This document shows, one piece after another, positions 48,001-58,909 of a stretch of 64,000 bases of DNA (position 1 is its first letter; every line of letters starts with the position of its first letter). A program made the position numbers and the translations under genes. The stretch comes from an uncultured Schlesneria sp. (GTDB taxonomy: Bacteria; Planctomycetota; Planctomycetia; Planctomycetales; Planctomycetaceae), in assembly GCA_903840265.1 (NCBI GenBank), contig CAIMFH010000177.1, positions 62,001-126,000 on the forward strand. Reading direction: 5' to 3'. The notes under the pieces are model-generated. The model had not been told where the DNA came from. It worked only from the letters and a program-made list of their open reading frames with translations, and made no database searches.

Positions 48001-48181
48001 CGAGCTTCCCTTCGTCAGGGACTTGCCCCACCGTGGCGGTATCTTTCGCGGGACCTGAATCCTCATCGAACGTGTAATTGACGACCGCCTTGGCTCGAAC
48101 AGCCTCGTCTTGAGCGAATGCCGGAATTGTCAGGAGTGATAGAGCACAACCTGCAACAGAAAAACGGAAGACATTCAACAT
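45032..48181 (-). CDS. large exported protein with LamG and PPC-like beta domains
   Basis: 1049 residues with a signal peptide (AGCALSLLTIPAFA). An N-terminal LamG/concanavalin-type domain (about 35-275; VVNYTFDEDSG, then LSCVVDEFSLFQSALDPAQA) is followed by an IPT/TIG-like domain (about 300-380), a PPC-like region (about 400-500) and repeated beta-sandwich segments with RAGYAGPIKL and RTAGFSGPVEATL. The last repeats are like those in the protein at 6567. There is no catalytic motif. It is probably a surface or periplasmic binding protein. It is alone on its strand here. Confidence 0.8.
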   Translation of the reverse strand: MLNVFRFSVAGCALSLLTIPAFAQDEAVRAKAVVNYTFDEDSGPAKDTATVGQVPDEGKLVNDLTRVPSPFWNQSGKKAIQLDAARQQFVEIANSADVSCPTAASFGLLVVNLAEPTDASYHGLVAKRGVDNGKASTNYGINFQMQGDNFQVYIHDGTNYKVVNYSAKEALPYRKLVYVTATFEVADAPQQDEDTDVDDLKIMFFVNGEPLTPKSSANGYVDGKQGWIKDINVAGLVSNLPVTIGRSETAGEYLSCVVDEFSLFQSALDPAQAKKLFLEVAGANVMDLIAQDKAVPTVSPMITGLSQPGVQIGQPNQLVVTGSNLGPNPLAVFPLPGVAFAVAEGSTPTSLVLNVNLPSDTPTGIYPLWIRSQVGISKSVALSVDRLPEVAISGVTPDKPATLPAAFFGSLSGGQQQRVYFAGTKGQRVVADVELKRLGGAANPVVEIRSPEGTPLEIGWGHSSLKGDARAERILPRDGIYFVELHDLTFNAPGQNPFRLKVGDLRLIDCVLPAAMSAGPVDVQPVGTGFAAGTRLNGTFVVPAESRMGLLALPPEANVVSTLPSLPVSRGIEVVEAAKAADGTLQVVDATQVPLKPVAISGIISSKGEQDRYVLNVTAGQSLRCTLQADTIASDLEGELKVLAHPQGNPVAMTGDQPVVGDLTLDYAVPAGISQIQIQVRDLFGRGSARSFYRLLIEPSGQPSFSLMLNTPTINLPDDGSAMIEMQVTRAGYAGPIKLAVVGDNSVIVSPAEIAANMQGKVLLRLIRSGQPADGAAPLLRIVGESSGVDPAIKSTARLQAGVVAPTFVDTMAVGTTASTGLSIELQHFPLVLFRGASPEIPLILKRQAGHGSAALPVKLTLESTEPVRKRDNNNPAAGNFPVVSVAARMIQPGEPEQSSVKLIVPLEVAEPMIDFVVKAEATPHAYSERVLATAYSQPFRAEIKNAVSPKVDDPTLAVIAESDHKVTGQLQRTAGFSGPVEATLVGLPGDYVIQGATIAADQDKFEIMVKAPKVAAETPVANIKLRITSAGNLLVAEMPINLKVVPKP

Positions 48182-48404
48182 GAGATGATGATCCTCAGGG
48201 CAGGGCGAACTCTCGGTGGGTCGCCTGATTTTAAGATCGCATCAGACTCTTTTGAAGTGTAAGAGTCTCGTTATGCGGTCAGAACTTGGAAACAGTTCCC
48301 TTCTGGAAGCCGAACGCCCGGCAATTCAATGTTAGTGAATGCTGGGTATACTTCTCGAACTTTCGATTGCCGCTCTGTCCTTGATTCCCGTTGAGGTTGA
48401 CCGA

Positions 48405-49157
48405 ATGTCTGCATCGCTTCGTATTCTGGCCATTCACGCGCATCCCGATGACATAGAGCTGCAGTGCGCAGGAACATTGCTTCGACTCAAGGAATTGGGC
48501 CACCAGATTTCGATGGCGACGATGACCCCCGGTGACTGCGGCAGCGCTGAACTGGCTGCTGACGAGATCGCTGATGTTCGTCGTGCCGAAGCGCAACGTG
48601 CCGCGGAGATTATCGGGGCCGACTACACCTGCCTGGAGTTTCGAGACCTGAGCATCATCGTTGACAACGACAGCCGTCGCCGCGTGACCGAGGTCATTCG
48701 CCGGACGCGTCCGGATATCGTGATGACTGCTCCGCCTGTCGATTACATGAGCGATCATGAAATGACCAGTCGACTGGTTCGCGACGCCTGCTTCGGTGCC
48801 AGTTGTCCGAACTACAAAACTCAGCAGTGGAATCCAGCCCCTGCCACGGAAAAGATCCCTTACCTCTATTATGTCGATCCGATCGAGGGGACCGACTACT
48901 ACGGGAATTCTCAGCGAACGGACTTCATCGTTGATATCTCAAAGACCATTGAAACAAAGCTGGAAATGCTCGCGTGTCATGCCAGCCAACGGGAATGGCT
49001 CCGACGACAGCATGGCCTCGACGAATACCTGGATGGCTGCCGCCGCTGGTCTGCCGCACGCGGTAAGGAAATCAACGCCGCATTCGGCGAAGCCTTTACT
49101 CAACATCGCGGGCATCCCTACCCGCACGACAACAAGCTGGTTGACTTGTTGAAGTAG
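48405..49157 (+). CDS. PIG-L family deacetylase
   Basis: 250 residues from the ATG at 48405 (GAGG 8 nt upstream). The LmbE/PIG-L zinc motif is [15 protein letters not shown] (His, Asp, Asp near residues 11-14), followed by TPGDCGSAE and [22 protein letters not shown] with the third metal His. It should deacetylate an N-acetylated sugar, as BshB or MshB do; the substrate is not known. It is followed by a hairpin and the convergent purL. Confidence 0.9.
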   Translation: MSASLRILAIHAHPDDIELQCAGTLLRLKELGHQISMATMTPGDCGSAELAADEIADVRRAEAQRAAEIIGADYTCLEFRDLSIIVDNDSRRRVTEVIRRTRPDIVMTAPPVDYMSDHEMTSRLVRDACFGASCPNYKTQQWNPAPATEKIPYLYYVDPIEGTDYYGNSQRTDFIVDISKTIETKLEMLACHASQREWLRRQHGLDEYLDGCRRWSAARGKEINAAFGEAFTQHRGHPYPHDNKLVDLLK

Positions 49158-49173
49158 CCGCAAACAATGTCAT

Positions 49174-49211
49174 CCCGGCTCGTTCAGAGGTTCGCTTCTG
49201 AACAAGCCGGG
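49174..49211. terminator. bidirectional hairpin between the deacetylase gene and purL
   Basis: CCCGGCTCGTTCAG (49174-49187) pairs with CTGAACAAGCCGGG (49198-49211) with one mismatch. It lies between two convergent stops and probably serves both. Confidence 0.75.
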
Positions 49212-49224
49212 GTTATCAAACAAA

Positions 49225-52134
<2,910 letters not shown>

Positions 52135-52211
52135 TCGTGTTTCTCGTTGATCTAGAGTGGCTTTGTGTCACGTCGGGCCAGGGGGCTGACGCCCCCCGCT
52201 CGGACGATCTA

Positions 52212-53060
52212 TTACTCGTTATTCTTCAGCCGTTGTTTGCCTTCGCTCAACAGCCGCTTGATTTGCGGCCCGTTCTGGGAAGCCAAGGATTTCTTGTAGG
52301 CTTCCAACTGGTGTTGTACCGCTTCGATTCCCCGGATGACATGCTGGGCATTCTGCAACAGGATGCTGGTCCACAGGTCGGGATCGCCAGCAGCGATGCG
52401 AGTTGTGTCGCGAAAGCCACTGCCGGTCAGAGGTTGGTTGGCTTCGGTCAAGGTCGACGCCAGGGCCGAGGCCACCAAATGGGGCAGGTGACTGGTCATG
52501 GCCAGTGCCTGATCATGATCCCCCGGCGACATCTGGACGGTTCGCATCCCGATCCCTTGCCACAGGCGTTCCACACGATCGACCTGCGCGGTGGCGGAGG
52601 AGGGGAGGGGAGTGACGACGCAGGTTCGACCTTCGAACAGGTTAGCATCGGCGGCTTCAAATCCCTGACGATGTGAGCCAGCAATCGGATGAGATCCGAT
52701 GAAGTTCGGGATGTCCTGGAGAGCATCGCAAATTGGCTGCTTGACGCTACCGACGTCCGTCAACAAGGTTCCGTGCCCCGAATACTGAATAGCTTCGCGA
52801 ACGCCTTGGGCAACTCGGTCCACCGGGGTGCAGAATACGATGACATCGGCCTGCCTGGCGGCAGTTGCCAGGTCTGTCGAGGATTTGTCAATCAGCCCGG
52901 CCTGCCGGGCCAGTTCCAGGCGAGCTGCATCGCGGCCGACCCCGACAATTGTCTGGACAAGCTTTCGACTGCGGAGCGCAGCAGCCAGCGACCCGCCGAT
53001 CAGGCCCACCCCGACGATGACGACAGTTTTTTCCAGCAAATTAGACGACGACTCGCTCAT
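52212..53060 (-). CDS. tyrA: prephenate dehydrogenase
   Basis: About 282 residues from the ATG at 53060; an ATG at 53069 and a TTG at 53090 are in frame, and none has a good ribosome-binding site. The Rossmann motif is VVIVGVGLIGGSLA, followed by GVGRD, TDVGSVK, GSHPIAGSHRQGFEAA and TSHLPHLVASALA, which carry the substrate-binding His residues. It oxidises prephenate to 4-hydroxyphenylpyruvate for tyrosine. There is no ACT or chorismate mutase domain. It lies 77 bases upstream of purL on the same strand and may be cotranscribed. Confidence 0.92.
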   Translation of the reverse strand: MSESSSNLLEKTVVIVGVGLIGGSLAAALRSRKLVQTIVGVGRDAARLELARQAGLIDKSSTDLATAARQADVIVFCTPVDRVAQGVREAIQYSGHGTLLTDVGSVKQPICDALQDIPNFIGSHPIAGSHRQGFEAADANLFEGRTCVVTPLPSSATAQVDRVERLWQGIGMRTVQMSPGDHDQALAMTSHLPHLVASALASTLTEANQPLTGSGFRDTTRIAAGDPDLWTSILLQNAQHVIRGIEAVQHQLEAYKKSLASQNGPQIKRLLSEGKQRLKNNE

Positions 53061-53322
53061 ACGTCGCATTGTAATGAGCCGCGGGGACAAACAAAATCGA
53101 AGGGGACTGATGGTAAGCGGCTGAGGGGCGGGGGACGGAATTGGGCGAGTAGGGCGACTGTTTTGTAGCTAAGGTCGCCAAGACCTTGGGCGAATGTCAC
53201 TGGAAATTGTTCGCACATCGACTTCGGCCCAATCTCTTGGCGAAATTGGCTATCCAGAGAGCTAACCGGGATCCAGTTTGTGATCTTGTGCCGTCAAGCG
53301 GGTGAGCCGATCAAACGCAATT

Positions 53323-53643
53323 TCAATCTTCAGAGGCTGGTTCTGAGGATTGAGGCGGATCGCAGAGGAGCAGCCAGGCTGAGAGCGGCGTCAGGATGAT
53401 GATCAGAAACCAGTAGGCGACGTCCAGCGTTATCGGTGGGCGTTCACTGTGCCAACATGCCAGCGAGATCCCATAGGATGAGGTCGAGCTGAGTCGGTAG
53501 TGTTGATGACCGACATCAAATGCGAAGGAATCAGTGGCGAATTGACTCCGCGCCCACATTGCTGCCAGCGATAAGATAATCGCGAGCATCGCAGAGCCCG
53601 TTTTCCGTCGCCAGCCGTCGGAATGCTCCAATTCATCGCTCAT
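53323..53643 (-). CDS. small membrane protein, hypothetical
   Basis: 106 residues from the ATG at 53643, which overlaps the stop of the gene at 53640 (ATGA), so translation is coupled. Two membrane segments are visible: SAMLAIILSLAAMWA (about 17-32) and VAYWFLIIILTPLSAWLLL (about 75-93). The loop between them contains Phe, His and Tyr-rich strands. There is no family resemblance. It may be a partner of the upstream prenyltransferase-repeat protein. Confidence 0.7.
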   Translation of the reverse strand: MSDELEHSDGWRRKTGSAMLAIILSLAAMWARSQFATDSFAFDVGHQHYRLSSTSSYGISLACWHSERPPITLDVAYWFLIIILTPLSAWLLLCDPPQSSEPASED

Positions 53644-55265
53644 TTTGCAGCTGCGGCCGCGGCAGGGTTTAACGGAATTTCGATCCGGTCTCGTTGATAG
53701 AGCGGAAGGTGGCGGTAGTAGACTTCCAGCGTCAGGAGGGCCAGGCTGGTCATGTACAGTCGGCCGCCCATGTTGCCGTGGCGATCGGCGACATCCCAAC
53801 TACCGTCGGCGTGAGTGCGGCGGACCTGGGTGTTGATCAAGTGATCGCGCATGACTCGATTCCAGCGATTCCATTCTTCGCCACCCCAATGATGCAGCAC
53901 CTGTGTCGCATAGTAGTTGTAGTACATGTCGTCCGGTTCAGGACCGTGCTCATCGAGGAAGTGGACACCCGCTCGCAATCCACCGCTGGTTTCGTTCCAG
54001 TCGAGGTACATCCGGCAGAGCAGACCGGCGGCGGTCATGGAGGGGGTCGGATTACTTTTGCGCTCGGGCATGTACGCGTATTGTGACCCTCGCATGGAGG
54101 CCACACTGCCGAGAAATCGATCGATCCCGCCGAAGACTTTGGGAGGAACTTTGATTCGCGAGAACTGGGCACTCTTGAGCGCCATTAATTCCCAGGCGAC
54201 GACAGAAGTATCGCCCGGTTGACCGGGGAAGTATCGCCAGCCTCCTTGAGTGTGCTGCGTTGCAACCAGAAATTCGATCGCTCCCGCAACGGCGGGACGC
54301 AGTTCGGCATCGTGCGTCATCGCGAAAGCTTCGCTCAGCGCAATCGTGACGAGGCCATGGGTGTAATAGGTGGGCGGTCCCTGCAGATTCCCATAGAAGC
54401 AAATTCCCTTGCCAACTGGGGTGCCTCCCTTCAGCAGATATTCGATGCCACGCCGGACTACGGATTGAGACTCGCCTTCCTGATGTGTCTGGCCGGCACC
54501 GAGAAACGCCAATAAGGCCATGGCGGTCGCCCCATTGGGGTTGTTGGACAGTCGGCCCGGCATCGTGCAATTGCACTCTGGACCATGAATGTGATCGAAG
54601 TTCCAGGAGCCGTCGGGGAACTGATGATTCTTCAACCAGACCAGCCCTCGCGCGACGGCTGCTTCGCTGGCGTCGGTCCCGCCCATTCGCTTCAGCAGCC
54701 CAGCCTTTCCCGCGGCAGTCCGACCCGCAAAATGATCGCCATGGGCATCCTCGGCGACCTGAGAGACTCCATTCTTCTTGGTCTCTTTCGACTTGCTCAC
54801 TGAGGTTGCCGGCGAAGTCATTGCCGCTCGCGGCCGGATGATCGTGGTTTTCTCCCCGACCAGCGTCTTCTGTCCTGGGTTCAATTCAACCGACTCGACA
54901 ACCATGGCGAGGTCATCAATCGCCTCTTCGTCTTCACCGGGGTCCGCGCCTGGTGCTGCTGCCGGCTCCACGTCGGTGACGAGGTCGACATCCAACTCGT
55001 CGCCGATCGGAAGTTCGTTCCCAATAAGGAGCGAATAAAAATGGCCGAGTGCGGCTCGGGCCGGAGCCTCAAAGTAAATCATGCTCAGGATCAGCAAGAT
55101 GACCAGATGGGCAGCAATGCTGACGGATGCCGAGGCGCAGATCGTTTTCCAGGAGGTCTCGCGTTTTGGCGGCGAAGACGAATCTGCCTTAAACCGAAAA
55201 CGCGTGCGGCCTCTCGCCGCTGCCGATTCGGAATTCTCGCCGGATCGGTTGTAACCTGCCGACAT
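53640..55265 (-). CDS. prenyltransferase/squalene-oxidase repeat protein
   Basis: 541 residues. A cytoplasmic N-terminus leads to one membrane segment (VSIAAHLVILLILSMIYF, about 47-64), then an acidic linker and an alpha/alpha-barrel with repeats such as GLVWLKNHQFPDGSWNF, IEFLVATQHTQGGWRYFPG and DGSWDVADRHGNMGGRLYMTSLALLTL. The QxxDGSW-like motifs are those of squalene cyclase-type repeats, but the catalytic DxDD motif is not seen, so it is probably a binding barrel outside the membrane. This protein type is common in planctomycetes. The small membrane gene at 53323 follows with a 4-base overlap. Confidence 0.85.
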   Translation of the reverse strand: MSAGYNRSGENSESAAARGRTRFRFKADSSSPPKRETSWKTICASASVSIAAHLVILLILSMIYFEAPARAALGHFYSLLIGNELPIGDELDVDLVTDVEPAAAPGADPGEDEEAIDDLAMVVESVELNPGQKTLVGEKTTIIRPRAAMTSPATSVSKSKETKKNGVSQVAEDAHGDHFAGRTAAGKAGLLKRMGGTDASEAAVARGLVWLKNHQFPDGSWNFDHIHGPECNCTMPGRLSNNPNGATAMALLAFLGAGQTHQEGESQSVVRRGIEYLLKGGTPVGKGICFYGNLQGPPTYYTHGLVTIALSEAFAMTHDAELRPAVAGAIEFLVATQHTQGGWRYFPGQPGDTSVVAWELMALKSAQFSRIKVPPKVFGGIDRFLGSVASMRGSQYAYMPERKSNPTPSMTAAGLLCRMYLDWNETSGGLRAGVHFLDEHGPEPDDMYYNYYATQVLHHWGGEEWNRWNRVMRDHLINTQVRRTHADGSWDVADRHGNMGGRLYMTSLALLTLEVYYRHLPLYQRDRIEIPLNPAAAAAAK

Positions 55266-55775
55266 GGTGTAGCCAGTCTGGTGCGTGGAAGTTCACATTC
55301 CTACACCCTGATGGATCGATCGTCCGTTTACACTCTACAGAGCCCGTTGCGCAGCGGAACTCTGCTATTTGGATTACGTGAATGAATCCATGGATTCAAC
55401 GGATTCTAGCGAAACGGGAGCACTGATGCTGACTATTTCGCGGCTGACACTGCTTCGGCTCTGCTTTTTCACATTGCAAATATCATCGGGAAGGGGTGGA
55501 GGGGGAACCACGGAACACACGGAAAGTAGCGGAGGGAAGACGGGGACCACGAATCTGTCGAATCTGCACGAATAAGAGGAAGAGGGGTTCTCATGAAGAC
55601 GCTGAGGCACGGGGAAGAGGGAGTGTTGCGAATTGAATTGGAGGAAGGACGAATTGGTCGCTTGCGAAGAGCGTTCAGGCAACGTGCGAAAGCTGGTCAC
55701 TGCGACTAGAATCTGGGAAATCAAGTGAAATTACCGACTTTCGACGTGTGCCTTCATGGAATCGAGTCACTCTTT
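55266..55775. other. 510-base divergent region upstream of cydA
   Basis: It should hold the promoters of the prenyltransferase-repeat gene (minus) and cydAB (plus). Purine-rich, low-complexity stretch at 55490-55600. No gene or hairpin was accepted. A GTG at 55725 would extend cydA into this region by 17 residues. Confidence 0.45.
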
Positions 55776-57119
55776 ATGACGGGTCTGCTTGCTGACCTGA
55801 CCACGGCCAATCAACTGCTGCCCGCGCGGCTGCAAATGGCATTTACGCTGGGCTTTCACATCATTCTGGCCTGCTATGGCGTCGGCCTGCCTGTGCTGAT
55901 GCTGGTGGCCGAGTGGCGTTTTCTGCAGACGGGCGATCGCTTGTGGCAGAAACTGGCACAGCGGTGGTCGAGATCGTTTGCCGTTCTGTTCGCCGTCGGT
56001 GCGGTTTCAGGCACGGTCTTGTCGTTTGAATTGGGACTGCTCTGGCCCGAATTCATGGGCCGTTGGGGGGCGGTGATTGGGCTGCCGTTCACGATGGAGG
56101 GATTCGCGTTCTTTCTGGAAGCGATCTTTGCAGGGATCTATTTGTATGGCTGGGATCGCCTTCCCAAGCGGGTTCACTGGCTGACCGGTTGGCCGATTGC
56201 GATCTCGGGGTTCTTGTCGGCGTTCTTCGTCGTGACCGCCAATGCCTGGATGAACGCTCCGGCAGGGTTTCGGATCGTCGATGGAAAAATCGTCGACATT
56301 GATCCGCTGGCCGCGATGTTCAATGTGGCCAGTGGGGCGCAAGTGACGCACATGATTGTGGCGGCGTACATGGTGACCGGCTTTAGCGTGGCGGCATTCT
56401 ACGCGTTCTGCCTGCTGCGCGATCCGCAAAATGAGTACTGCCGACGAGCGTTCACGCTGGGGTTGTTGCTGGGGTTGGTCTTCGTCCCAGTTCAAATGGT
56501 GGTCGGTGACTGGTCGGCAAAGGTCGTCGCGAAGTCTCAACCGGTGAAACTGGCCGCGATGGAAGGTCAGTTTCAGACCGAGCGACACGCGCCGCTGCGC
56601 ATCGGTGGAATACCGGATCCCGTCGCTCGGGAAACTCGCTATGCCATCGAGATTCCCGGCGCGCTCTCGTTCCTCAGCTATGCCGACTTCAACGCGGAAG
56701 TGAAGGGGCTGAACGATTTTCCGGACAACGAAAAACCACCCGTCATCGTCGTTCACCTGGCCTTTCAAGTGATGGTTGGCATTGGCTCGTTGATGGGACT
56801 GTTGGCAGCAGGCTGCTTAGTGAATTACGTCCGATTTCGATCGTGGCCCAAATCAAAATGGTTCTTGAGAACCGTCGTGCTGATGGGCCCGCTGTCGATC
56901 GTCGCGATGGAGGCAGGCTGGATCGTCACGGAAGTGGGACGTCAGCCGTGGATCGTACATGGATATATGCGGACTGCCGACGCCGTCACGAGAGCGCCCG
57001 GCGTCTGGTCCGTTTTCGCAGGAACGATGTCCATCTATCTGCTGCTGGGAATTGCGACGATTACTTCGCTCGTGCGACTGGCCAGGGTTCCCTTGCAGGA
57101 GGATCTTCATGGGACCTGA
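55776..57119 (+). CDS. cydA: cytochrome bd-type quinol oxidase subunit I
   Basis: 447 residues from the ATG at 55776; a GTG at 55725 is possible. A multi-pass membrane protein that oxidises quinol and reduces oxygen with haems. The haem ligand His is in MAFTLGFHIIL (about 27), the conserved acidic pair in MEGFAFFLEAIFAGIYLYGW and another His in VTHMIVAAYMVTGF. GRQPWIVHGYMRTADAVT is the subunit I signature in the version found in cyanide-insensitive (CIO-type) oxidases. The quinol loop is short. cydB follows with an 11-base overlap. Confidence 0.93.
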   Translation: MTGLLADLTTANQLLPARLQMAFTLGFHIILACYGVGLPVLMLVAEWRFLQTGDRLWQKLAQRWSRSFAVLFAVGAVSGTVLSFELGLLWPEFMGRWGAVIGLPFTMEGFAFFLEAIFAGIYLYGWDRLPKRVHWLTGWPIAISGFLSAFFVVTANAWMNAPAGFRIVDGKIVDIDPLAAMFNVASGAQVTHMIVAAYMVTGFSVAAFYAFCLLRDPQNEYCRRAFTLGLLLGLVFVPVQMVVGDWSAKVVAKSQPVKLAAMEGQFQTERHAPLRIGGIPDPVARETRYAIEIPGALSFLSYADFNAEVKGLNDFPDNEKPPVIVVHLAFQVMVGIGSLMGLLAAGCLVNYVRFRSWPKSKWFLRTVVLMGPLSIVAMEAGWIVTEVGRQPWIVHGYMRTADAVTRAPGVWSVFAGTMSIYLLLGIATITSLVRLARVPLQEDLHGT

Positions 57120-58131
57120 TGACCTGTTGTTGATCGTGATGCTGATCGCGTTGACGCTGTACGCTGTGTTAGGCGGTGCTGATTTCGGTGCGGGCATCTG
57201 GGAATTTACCACGGCTCTGCAGGCGACAGATCGAGAACGTCAGCACATTTACAAAGCGATCGGGCCCGTGTGGGAAGCCAACCACGTCTGGCTGGTCTTC
57301 GTCCTGATGATCTTGATGAACGGGTTCCCGAAGGCGTTCGCGGCGCTTGGCCTGACCTTATGGCTGCCGTTGCTGCTGACGTTGGTCGGAATCATTTTCC
57401 GCGGGGGGGCCTACATCTTTCGTTCGTACGGGGGAGGGCCGAAGCGAGAGCTTCTCTTGTGGGAAGCGATCTTCGCGGTAGCCTCAACGGGGACACCCTT
57501 GTTCCTGGGTGCGGCGGCGGGTGCGATCGCCTCGGGAAAATTGAAGATCCCGACCGAGAATAGCCTGCCATCGGAATTCGTGATCGGCTGGATTTCTCCA
57601 TTGGCGGTCTTTACAGGCTTCTATTCCATCGGCATGTGCGCCTATCTGGCGGCCGTCTTCTTGACTCGAGAAGCGCATGTGATCGGCGACGAGCACCTCA
57701 CCACGATCTGGCGACAGCGATCATTGTCGACGGGCCTGTGGATGGGTGTGCTGTCGTTCGGAGGACTGGTGATGGTGGCCATCGAAGCCCCTCATCTGGC
57801 GGAAGGCTTCGTGACTCGCGGGTGGCCGCTGGTGATCATCTCGCTGGTTTGCGGGATCGGTTCGCTGATCGAAGTCTGGCGTCTCAATTGTTCGCGTGCT
57901 GTCATCGCGGCGTCCGGTGCTGTGACGGCAGTCATCTGGGGCTGGGGGATCTCGCAGTATCCGGCCATCATTCCGCCGAGTATCACAGCGGCTCAGGCGA
58001 AGTCCCCGGACGGTGTGTTGTGGATGATGCTGATTGTGATTTTGACGGGAGGAGTGTTTTTGCTGCCCGCTTTGGGGTATCTCTTTATGCTATTCAAAGG
58101 TGAGCAACTGGATCGCAAGGTGGCGAGCTAG
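57109..58131 (+). CDS. cydB: cytochrome bd-type quinol oxidase subunit II
   Basis: 340 residues from the ATG at 57109, with AGGAGG just upstream; it overlaps the end of cydA by 11 bases. Starts LLLIVMLIALTLYAVLGGADFGAGIWE, the family's first helix, followed by GPVWEANHVWLVFVLMIL and several more membrane segments. It forms the heterodimeric oxidase with CydA. No cydX, cydC or cydD gene is nearby. Its stop codon TAG is the first triplet of a dispersed repeat copy. Confidence 0.93.
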   Translation: MGPDDLLLIVMLIALTLYAVLGGADFGAGIWEFTTALQATDRERQHIYKAIGPVWEANHVWLVFVLMILMNGFPKAFAALGLTLWLPLLLTLVGIIFRGGAYIFRSYGGGPKRELLLWEAIFAVASTGTPLFLGAAAGAIASGKLKIPTENSLPSEFVIGWISPLAVFTGFYSIGMCAYLAAVFLTREAHVIGDEHLTTIWRQRSLSTGLWMGVLSFGGLVMVAIEAPHLAEGFVTRGWPLVIISLVCGIGSLIEVWRLNCSRAVIAASGAVTAVIWGWGISQYPAIIPPSITAAQAKSPDGVLWMMLIVILTGGVFLLPALGYLFMLFKGEQLDRKVAS

Positions 58132-58171
58132 CGCGTGCCGCACTTACGTGTCGCGTTGAAGCATAGGTTAC
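58129..58171 (+). repeat. dispersed intergenic repeat, partial copy C
   Basis: Starts TAGCGCGTGCCGCACTTACG and continues with TGTCGCGTTGAAGCATAGGT, then loses similarity to the other copies near 58171. Its first triplet is the stop codon of cydB. Confidence 0.7.
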
Positions 58172-58223
58172 TGATGTTGAACGTCGATCAGGACTGACCG
58201 CAAAGCAGAGCTTCGAAGACCGG

Positions 58224-58249
58224 CGTTCCCAAGCTGGAGCTTGGGAACG
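58224..58249. repeat. perfect 12-bp-arm palindrome
   Basis: CGTTCCCAAGCT (58224-58235) and AGCTTGGGAACG (58238-58249) with GG between. This type of palindrome is seen in many bacterial genomes as a dispersed element. It lies between the partial repeat C and the gene at 58272. Confidence 0.8.
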
Positions 58250-58271
58250 AGAATAGTAGGCAGAAACGCCC

Positions 58272-58820
58272 ATGAGTGATCAGCTTGTTACTGTAGAATC
58301 TTATCAGTTCCTACCCGAAGCCGAAGCGGTGCGAATGCATCTGGAATCAGAAGGGTTCTCTGCACACCTCGCCGACGCAGAGGCGGTGAGCACGGAATGG
58401 GTGCTTGCCAATGCCATTGGCAACATCAAGTTGCGAGTTCCACAGTCTCAGGCGGACGCCGCACGGGCAGTGCTAAGCGAACTGCGGTCCCGGCGGCTTG
58501 AGCGAAGCCAGTCCCCAGAGAGTGACGCAATTGGTTGTTGTCTATCGTGTGGTGCTTCGCTGCACTCCGACCAATCGAAATGCGGACAATGCGGGTGGTC
58601 CTACACCGACGACGAAGGTGAATCCAGCGAGTTTGCGAATGGAGGCTCGACCAGCGAGACCGCTGTAGGCCATGAAGTGAGCGTGTTGGAGAATCTGCGT
58701 GCGATCAAGCGGCCTTTGATGCTGATCGTTCTGTTACCGATGCTCCTCACATTTGCATTCGTGGCAATCCTCATTTTGGGATGGGTTATTCAGTTGGTGA
58801 CGGGCCTCCCCATCTTCTAG
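58272..58820 (+). CDS. DUF2007 protein with zinc ribbon and membrane anchor
   Basis: 182 residues. The first 70 residues match DUF2007 (putative signal-transducing domain): LVTVESYQFLPEAEAVRMHLESEGFSAHLAD and VPQSQADAARAVL. A zinc ribbon follows, CLSCGASLHSDQSKCGQCGW (about 93-112), then an acidic linker and a C-terminal membrane segment (LMLIVLLPMLLTFAFVAIL, about 153-175). The gene is flanked by repeat copies C and D, and its TAG stop is the first triplet of copy D. Confidence 0.82.
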   Translation: MSDQLVTVESYQFLPEAEAVRMHLESEGFSAHLADAEAVSTEWVLANAIGNIKLRVPQSQADAARAVLSELRSRRLERSQSPESDAIGCCLSCGASLHSDQSKCGQCGWSYTDDEGESSEFANGGSTSETAVGHEVSVLENLRAIKRPLMLIVLLPMLLTFAFVAILILGWVIQLVTGLPIF

Positions 58821-58889
58821 TGCGGGTCGCACTTCCGTGTCGCGTTGAAACATGGGTTAGACACAGCGAGTTTCCGCTGGCGGGACGCC
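58818..58889 (+). repeat. dispersed intergenic repeat, copy D
   Basis: Starts TAGTGCGGGTCGCACTTCCG, continues with TGTCGCGTTGAAACATGGGT and ends with TTTCCGCTGGCGGGACGCC. It is nearly identical to copy A over the first 40 bases. The TAG is the stop of the DUF2007 gene. Confidence 0.8.
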
Positions 58890-58909
58890 GCAATCAGGTG
58901 GAATGCGAT

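Noticed and set aside
58272-58820. The DUF2007 gene as cargo of a mobile element flanked by repeats C and D
   Set aside because: Both repeats are in the same orientation, copy C is truncated, and there is no transposase or target duplication; placement at stop codons explains them better.
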